In this document: in pieces, positions 57,648-64,000 of the stretch
How positions within the stretch are numbered: the stretch's first letter is position 1
Layout of the letters: each line of letters begins with the position of its first letter
Program-made: the position numbers and the translations under genes
Origin: Romanomermis culicivorax
Lineage: Eukaryota; Nematoda; Enoplea; Mermithida; Mermithidae
Direction: 5' to 3'
Assembly (NCBI GenBank): GCA_963922205.1
Contig: CAWUHX010000020.1
Location: 1,488,001 to 1,552,000, forward strand
Length of the DNA stretch: 64,000 bases
The notes under the pieces: generated by a model
Seen by the model: the letters and a program-made list of their open reading frames with translations, nothing else
The model's database searches: none
Told to the model about the DNA's origin: nothing

Positions 57648-59900
57648 GGCTGAAAGTGCATAAAATTTTCGGCGCTATGCGCCGAGTCAACGAATATATA
57701 TTATTTTCTATTCGTATATTTGAAACGATTTCTCTTCGAACAGTGTGTTAGTATCGTTGCGGCGAACTCTATAGGCTGTCATTGTCAACGAATGATGAAT
57801 GAAAAGAAATTCTGAATATTCTCTGTTCATTCAGTCCAGATTCGGATTTAAAACTGAAATTCTCACTTTTTGTGTTTGATTGATTCCAATAGGAAATAGA
57901 AAAATCGATATCGTTGGCAATCGTACAATGTTTCGACCGAAAATTTACACAATTTTCGACTTTATTCTCTCTAGTCTTTACATTGTTGTTAAATATATAT
58001 ATTATGCCTAAGATATTTATATTCGTAGTCAAAAACTGAATCAGTTTGAATTTCCTGAACAATTATAGAGTTATCTAAATTTTCTCAGCATCCATTTTTT
58101 TCGAGTCGTCGTGAACTATTTTCCTGCACAGTTTTTTCTTGTCTCCTTGACATGGTCAGCTGAAAAATAGGTAGGGCACGATTTTTACAAAAAATTAATG
58201 CGTTAAATGTTAACTTTTCATCAAACTTTTTGGCCTAAAACTTTTCCGCAGTTTTCAGTATGTTTCTAGTAGAAACTGTATGAAAAAAGCATGATGAAAT
58301 TGAAAAAATAAAAACCGAAATGAATATTGATTGAATAGTGTGACCAGTTTGTGTAATTTACAATTGAATTAGCATGCTTTTGGCTTAATTACCGAATTTT
58401 GGCTTTTGGTGCAGCATGTTTTTTCCAATTTCTCTAAAGTAATAATAAAATTGAATAAATTTGGGGTATAAAAGCACTGAAGAAACACATTGAAATTTGA
58501 TAAATCGCGGCCTAGGTACATGAAAACATGTGCTAATTTACTTGGTATTTTATATAATGCCACGAAGCGGCCAAAAGTAACTCTTTTACCCCATTCAAGT
58601 TTAAAATGCTACATCTAGGGTAAGTTAGATAAAAACTTTTTCCCCATATGACTAATAGTGATAAAAAATTTTCCATTGTTTCCAAATTTTACTTCCAAAA
58701 TAAACGTATTGGGGAAAAACACGTTTGTTTGGTGTAAAAATACTCTGTTGACATGTTTGCGGCGGAGTGTATACTGCACATTCTTTCAGAGATCGGAAAA
58801 ACAGTTTTTCAAAATTTGGACTTTTGGATTTTATGGGCTTTTTGCTGGGGTTTCTTGGGTTTATTGTGAGTCTTTTAGTTCAATGTAATGTGAGTTTTAT
58901 TTTGTACTCATTTCAAGACACTAGTAGGAATGGCAATAATAAAGTTTAGTGCCAGACCAGGTCGTCATAACTGCTACTTATCGTCTATCGACTGATGAGA
59001 CCTTCATTCAATTGATCGTTTCTTGGGCAATCAGAATTAATCTTACCTTTGGGCTTAGGCTCTGGCTTAGGCACAATTTACTTATGTGTCTATTCTATAT
59101 AGTGCATATAAGTTCCAGCTTTACACTTTATAAGCGGCATAGGAACTATTTGAAACATGATTAGATACATAAAATTTAATCAAATGCATTTAAAATTCTA
59201 TTAAAATAACACGGAAAACTTATGACTATTTCTGCCGATTAGCCACTAAAAATTTAGTTTTCAAAAAGTGCAACTATTTGGGCAGAAACAAGTTTGCGAT
59301 GGCTTAATATGTACGATGCTCTTAAGTATAATGAATCATTTAAAAGTTTTATAATCAAAGTTTATAACAGAATAAATGAAAAATTTCTGTAAACTTTTTT
59401 TCTTCTTTTTCTTTTCCTTTTTTCGTTTTTGTAAACGTGAACCAAAAAATCTAAAATTTGATGATTAAAATCCAAGAAACTCAAAACCCAAAGAACTCAT
59501 CTTTTCCAACTTCGACCCTCTTACTCTTGATCATTATCATCAAACTCTGCCGAGAATTTACGTTGGGATTGAAGTCTACCTTTCAGCTTTCAACTGAACA
59601 GGCGTGTTATAAGTATGGACAGTGTTTTTTTCTGCACAATGCAGACTTTTTAGGCTTTGTGCAAAATTTTTTTTGGTGATTTCTGCACTGGAGCAGAATT
59701 TTTAGAGTCCTGTGTTTGATCACATATATTCTTCTATAATGTGTCAGTCATTGATTCTGAACCTTTAAAATCGATTATTTTTCTTATTTTAAGATTTTAA
59801 AATGTCTAGTAAAAAAACCATAAATTCGTTCAAGTTTAACATTGAATTACACATTTAATTTGCATTTCCGCTATATTCACTATTATTCTATTGTAGCAGG
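57648..59900. other. Gene-free stretch
   Basis: AT-rich with no supported exon. A fragment of a CAGTG-ended element begins at 59620 (CAGTGTTTTTTTCTGCACAATGCAG). The short hydrophobic frame at 58767-58949 has no other support. Confidence 0.5.
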
Positions 59901-60904
59901 CAGTGTTTTTCCCCCAAATCGTTCTTTTTTTGGAAAAAATTTTAGAAAAGGAAAAAATTTTTGGGCTCTTTCCCCATTTGTGGAAGAAAATTTCGGGATA
60001 TGATACACAAGAGATGCATTTTGGTGAATTTTAGAAGATCATGATCTCAAAATATTCCGGCGCTTCGTGCCGGTTATAAATTCAATAATCATTATTATGT
60101 ATTACCTGGCTCAGGCGCGGCTTTTAGCATGTCTACCTTCACTTATCACTTTATCTCTATAATAGTTGTCATGATCTTAAACGTATTATCTTATATTTGT
60201 TTCAATTGGTAATCTTCAATATTTTATCTTGATATTTAATGAAGATTCGCATTTTTTCCTTGACACATTTTTAGAGGAAGATCGATACATCAAGTCTCTA
60301 AACTTTTTGAAGCTACTATTCCTTTCTTAACGTGAAATCAATTGAAAAGCTTCATGGAAATAGTTTTCGGAAATTTCTACTCTTCTTACTCATTTCTTTT
60401 CGATCAAGTTCACGAGAGTTCATGAATAAATTACTGCTTTTGAAAAAAATTTTCAAATAATAAAATTATAGAAATTACAACTTGTGAACACAAAATTCGA
60501 ATCTAATTCTTGGAATGAATGTTTTGAAAATTGATTTTCCAGCATGGCAGAATGTCAATTACCCAAAAAATTATTCCGGCGCTTCACGCTGGAAAGATTA
60601 ATATCTTTTTTGGGCTCTCACTTGACATCATAGAGGACTTAAGCATCGATTTCTCATGTAACTCAAATTCAATATCCGCCTGGATAGTTTGCTGGAAAAT
60701 TTGTTCCACGATGCTTGTAGATTAGACCTGGATCAAACTGGAAAATTTCAATTTTTCCCTCAATTTATATTAATTAATGGCTCTAAAAACACCAGCAGGT
60801 TTGAAAAAGTTCAAAAACACATAAATAATCTATAAGCATTTTTAAGCGAAAAAACGACTTCGGGAAATTTGGAAAAAATTCTGCTGGGTGCAGAAAAAAC
60901 ACTG
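59901..60904. repeat. Single-unit copy of the CAGTG-ended element
   Basis: Begins CAGTGTTTTTCCCCC and ends GCAGAAAAAACACTG. Internally it is collinear with one arm of the 55326-57647 palindrome: CCGGCGCTTCGTGCCGG near 60058, GGCGCGGCTTTTAGCATGTC near 60114, and a second CCGGCGCTTCACGCTGG near 60575. About 1 kb with no transposase frame. Confidence 0.7.
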
Positions 60905-61508
60905 ACTATGGATTAGAATTAGGATTAGGAGGCTTAGAAGTTAGAGATTTTATTTTGTATTTGTGCAAGCACTGGAAGCTGAGGCTTAGGCATCGTTTAA
61001 AAAGCTTCTAACTAAATTTGTGAATCTTTTCAAAATTAAAACATACATGTTTAATTTAGTTTGATCTTTGAAGTTTGAAACCCACAATTTTCTGACAGTA
61101 TTGTTGGACAGTATTCTATGTGTGCGATATGGCTTGGCTGTAAGGAATGAAAGTTGTAACTCTTTTACTGTAACAAAACCTAATGTTGAAAAAATTTACA
61201 TCGGGCATTTATGATCATTCAAACAGTTTGGTGCAGCAATCGGCTGAATGTGATGATGAAGATGAAATTCTGCAGCTAGCGGCTGAATAAAGTTGTTGAT
61301 TCTTAATAAACTTATGCTTGATTTATTTTTTCATCTATGAATTGAATTTTTTTGCACCACAGCGCAGCAACAAACTTCGGGCTGTGCAACCGAATTTTTC
61401 CGGCCAAGTTGCACAGTGCAACTTGAGGTCTGACTGTCCTTTTGATTAGGTTATAAGGTTTTCTGTTCGGAGATGCGTTTTTATGCGTTGTAAAATGCAT
61501 AATACTGA

Positions 61509-62100
61509 AAATTTTCAGGCGCTTCGCGCCGGATTTCAGTTCATCAATAATTTTTTATATTATTTCTAGTGCGCGGTTAGAAAATGTCGTTCTAGCTTGT
61601 GCTTGTAGCTTTCAACTATCAACGTATTATGAATAAATGTTTGATCTATGGATTTTTGACGAATTTGATTAAAACCAAGATTTTTCTCGGTTATCTCCTA
61701 AAAATTTTTTTGCGAAGTAGGAAAAATTTTGACATTCGTGTGATTAAAACATTTTGAGTCTAGGACAATGTTAGGAATTCTTGCTAATTCTTAGTTGATT
61801 GCCTAATTTTTGAAATTCAGTTTGCTCGACTGGAAATTCATTGAATTTATTGAAATATCAGACCTTCTGTCCAGGAAATATATGTTGGCAAGATTCATTT
61901 CCCGAAGTTCTACAATACCAAAATCAAAAAAATTCAAACCACTGTTTTTTTCCGCCAGCCTTCTCCTCAAATGGAGAAAGGGATCAAAATGTTTTTCCCT
62001 ACTTTCCCGAATCGTTTCGCTAAACAATTCTCATAAATGCTTTATTTAAGTGTTTGTGAGCTTTTTCAAACATTTTGATATCTTTAGAGGCAGTTTCTAT
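61509..62100. repeat. Fragments of the CAGTG-ended element
   Basis: GGCGCTTCGCGCCGG occurs at about 61519-61533. CACTGTTTTTTTCCGCC at 61940 begins about 155 bp matching the left end of the 55326 element through the region of GCTTTTTCAAAC. Both pieces are decayed relative to the 55326 and 59901 copies. Confidence 0.5.
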
Positions 62101-62431
62101 TAGCCGTAATTGCGAATATACCTTATATCTGCCGGAAACTGTTGATAGTGCTCAAACCCGTATTCAGGATTTTTTTAAAAAGAGAGAAATTTTCCAAATT
62201 TTTTTTTAAATTTACTGAATAAAAAGTAAATCATTTTTGCAGCAGAGACGACTTATTTTCAGTTAGTTTATGTGTGGTTGGATTAGTAGCTCAATTCTAT
62301 GTTTGAAGAAAAGTATGTAAATAAAATAATTTAATTTGGAAATTGTGATGTATAAGTACAATGATATTATTGAAAATTTTATTCTAAAAAAATTTAGGAT
62401 GGAATTCCCCCCTCTGAATACGGGTTTGGTA

Positions 62432-62796
62432 GTGCTTGCTATACAGGTTGCCGTACGAAAACTACAGTTCATTGCGCATACGTGATGTTTTGATAAATCA
62501 TAGGTATGTAAAAGCGGTACCACTTTAGCGACCCCTGAATTTTTAACAAGTTTTTTAACGTGTAAAGTGCAGCGTATATGTATAGGCAATGTACACTAGG
62601 TAGTTTTTCAACGTGTAAGGAACAAATGATATTATGGATATTAAAAGTATTTTTGAGTCAATTGCATTTATTACCTTTTAATTTGAGCGACTACTTTGAG
62701 TTCCGATCTACAATATTCACAAATAATCTATATAAACATCACGCATGCGCGGTTTGCTGTAGTTTTCCTGTATGGTAGGTCCTATGTAGCAAGCAC
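62432..62796. repeat. TA-flanked 365-bp MITE
   Basis: TA (62430-62431) is followed by GTGCTTGCTATACAGG, and TA (62797-62798) is preceded by ATGTAGCAAGCAC. The arms match in inverted orientation for about 70 bp with gaps (AAAACTACAG, GCGCATACGTGATGTTT against its counterpart). TA duplication indicates a Tc1/mariner-type non-autonomous element. Confidence 0.7.
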
Positions 62797-62798
62797 TA

Positions 62799-64000
62799 TT
62801 AACAGTATCGAGCGGATATAAAACAATACATTCCTAGTATTTTTTCACATTATTTGTATCACATAATGCGCACTACCCTCCACGCAGAATTTTTGTATCT
62901 TTATTTTCATCAATTTCGACTGAAATTTGTTCTTTTTATCTCATAAATAATTCTTTCATTTTACTTTTGTAAAAGTTACGCGTTTTTAACTTGTAATTCG
63001 TAGGGATTTGAAAAAATAAAATTCTGAAGCTGCTTGTCCATCCAAGTTTAGCGTAGATTTTTTTACTCACATCCTACATTAATCTCATAAAACTGAAGAG
63101 AAAATCATCCAGTACTATCATTTCTGTAATTCTCCGATCGGTTGGTTCTTCATGTTGTTGGTATACCTCCGTTGACTCTGGCAAATTTATTTCCCGAAAA
63201 TTCTTTAAAAATAGTTATTTTTTGCCTGTTTCACAAGAATTGACCCAAGGAGCAACCGCACAAAAACGTAAAGTGCCAAATAAAAGACTGAAGTTCTCAG
63301 TTTTAGTCACCAATCTATGTAAATTTCATTTGTAAACACACATATAAGACGTCATATAAGACATCACTTCATGGAGCAAACATGAAAAAATAATTTGTAA
63401 CATTAAACTACATGATCCTATACACATGTAGTAACTTTAACCGTATCCGGAATCGGAATCGATCGACGTTAGAATTGAACCGGAACCGAAAGTTTTAATT
63501 TTTCACGTTGTTTGAGCGACATTCGAAGAGTCACAACATTGCCTACTCTTCTAGTGTCGCTCAAATCGCGAATGTTAGCTAATCCTCTAGCTTTGATTAT
63601 TGTCATACTTTTGTAATGCCTTATTTCGTTAATCTCTATTATCTTATTATGAAAGCATGGTGAAAAATGAAATGTTTTCACTGGGTCGATTTGAACAAAA
63701 AACTCAGGTGGAAAACAGGATGCTGCGTTTTTTCACCCATTTTCATAATCAGGCTTTCAAGGTCTCCTGGTGTGTCAAAAAAATTATTAACCACAAATAA
63801 AAAATAAATGATAGACACTTAAAATAAAAACCCCATAATAAGCTCACATCTATAAGTCAGTGTGGTGCTGTTAATCATGCCATCTGGTACCGCTTCGCAG
63901 CCGATTGAACTTATTGGTCAGGTGCCATACATGTAACGGGGCCCGGAGGTCTGGGCGGGGGTCGGAAAACTTTTTTGGGGCTGAAGATCAATAATTCACC
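62799..64000. other. Gene-free stretch to the window end
   Basis: Apart from the hairpin at 63511-63565 no exon, RNA gene or repeat is supported. GC content rises in the last 60 bases (GGGGCCCGGAGG), perhaps the start of another repeat beyond the edge. Confidence 0.4.
63511..63565. ncRNA. Strong 21-bp hairpin, possible small-RNA precursor
   Basis: TTTGAGCGACATTCGAAGAGT (63511-63531) pairs with 63545-63565 at 19 of 21 positions around a 13-nt loop. The length is short for a microRNA precursor and pairing does not extend outside, so it may instead be a tiny transposon relic. Confidence 0.3.

Overview
The window looks like a repeat-rich, AT-rich piece of an animal nuclear genome, most likely a nematode or close ecdysozoan. 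The grounds are long introns packed with short inverted-repeat elements, splice acceptors of the TTTTTTCAG type, a possible 38-bp intron, and a Ty3/Gypsy element whose gag-pol is one long ORF, as in nematode Cer1. The species cannot be named from sequence alone.

Layout: 1-2878 holds no supported gene but has a 1.2-kb foldback element (1132-2327) with a nested 190-bp inverted-repeat element. 2879-3274 is the last coding exon of an unrecognised gene, followed by a TTAA-flanked MITE (3380-3624). 3.6-13.7 kb is intergenic or intronic, with a double foldback at 7316-8547. A possible small secreted peptide (13769-13987) and a coding exon of unknown product (15315-15749) come next. 17450-31096 is a complete, very young 13.6-kb LTR retrotransposon. 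32689-37353 is a three-exon rhodopsin-like GPCR gene. About 45.6-54.8 kb carries a + strand gene with exons at 47865-48228 and 54490-54818 and possible earlier exons at 45621-45794. It has a hydrophobic, GPI-anchor-like C-terminus and an 830-bp (AAAAG)n tract next to one splice acceptor. 55.3-62.8 kb is nested non-autonomous DNA transposons, including a 2.3-kb near-palindrome interrupted by a G-tract insertion.

The strongest candidate for something undescribed is the retrotransposon. Behind a complete gag-pol (protease, YIDD reverse transcriptase, RNase H, D,D-35-E integrase) it carries a second coding region of about 4 kb. This encodes an intact-looking DEDDy 3'-5' exonuclease domain (WRN/MUT-7/Rrp6 type) followed, in the same frame across one TGA, by a large unrecognised protein with an acidic region, coiled coil, helical domain and Arg/Ser-rich basic tail. 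The LTRs differ at only two sites, both CpG to CpA. The second coding region has no usable ATG at its start but has an AG acceptor-like site, suggesting expression from a spliced RNA. An element-borne exonuclease could act on small RNAs, the tRNA primer or cDNA ends; that role is inference.
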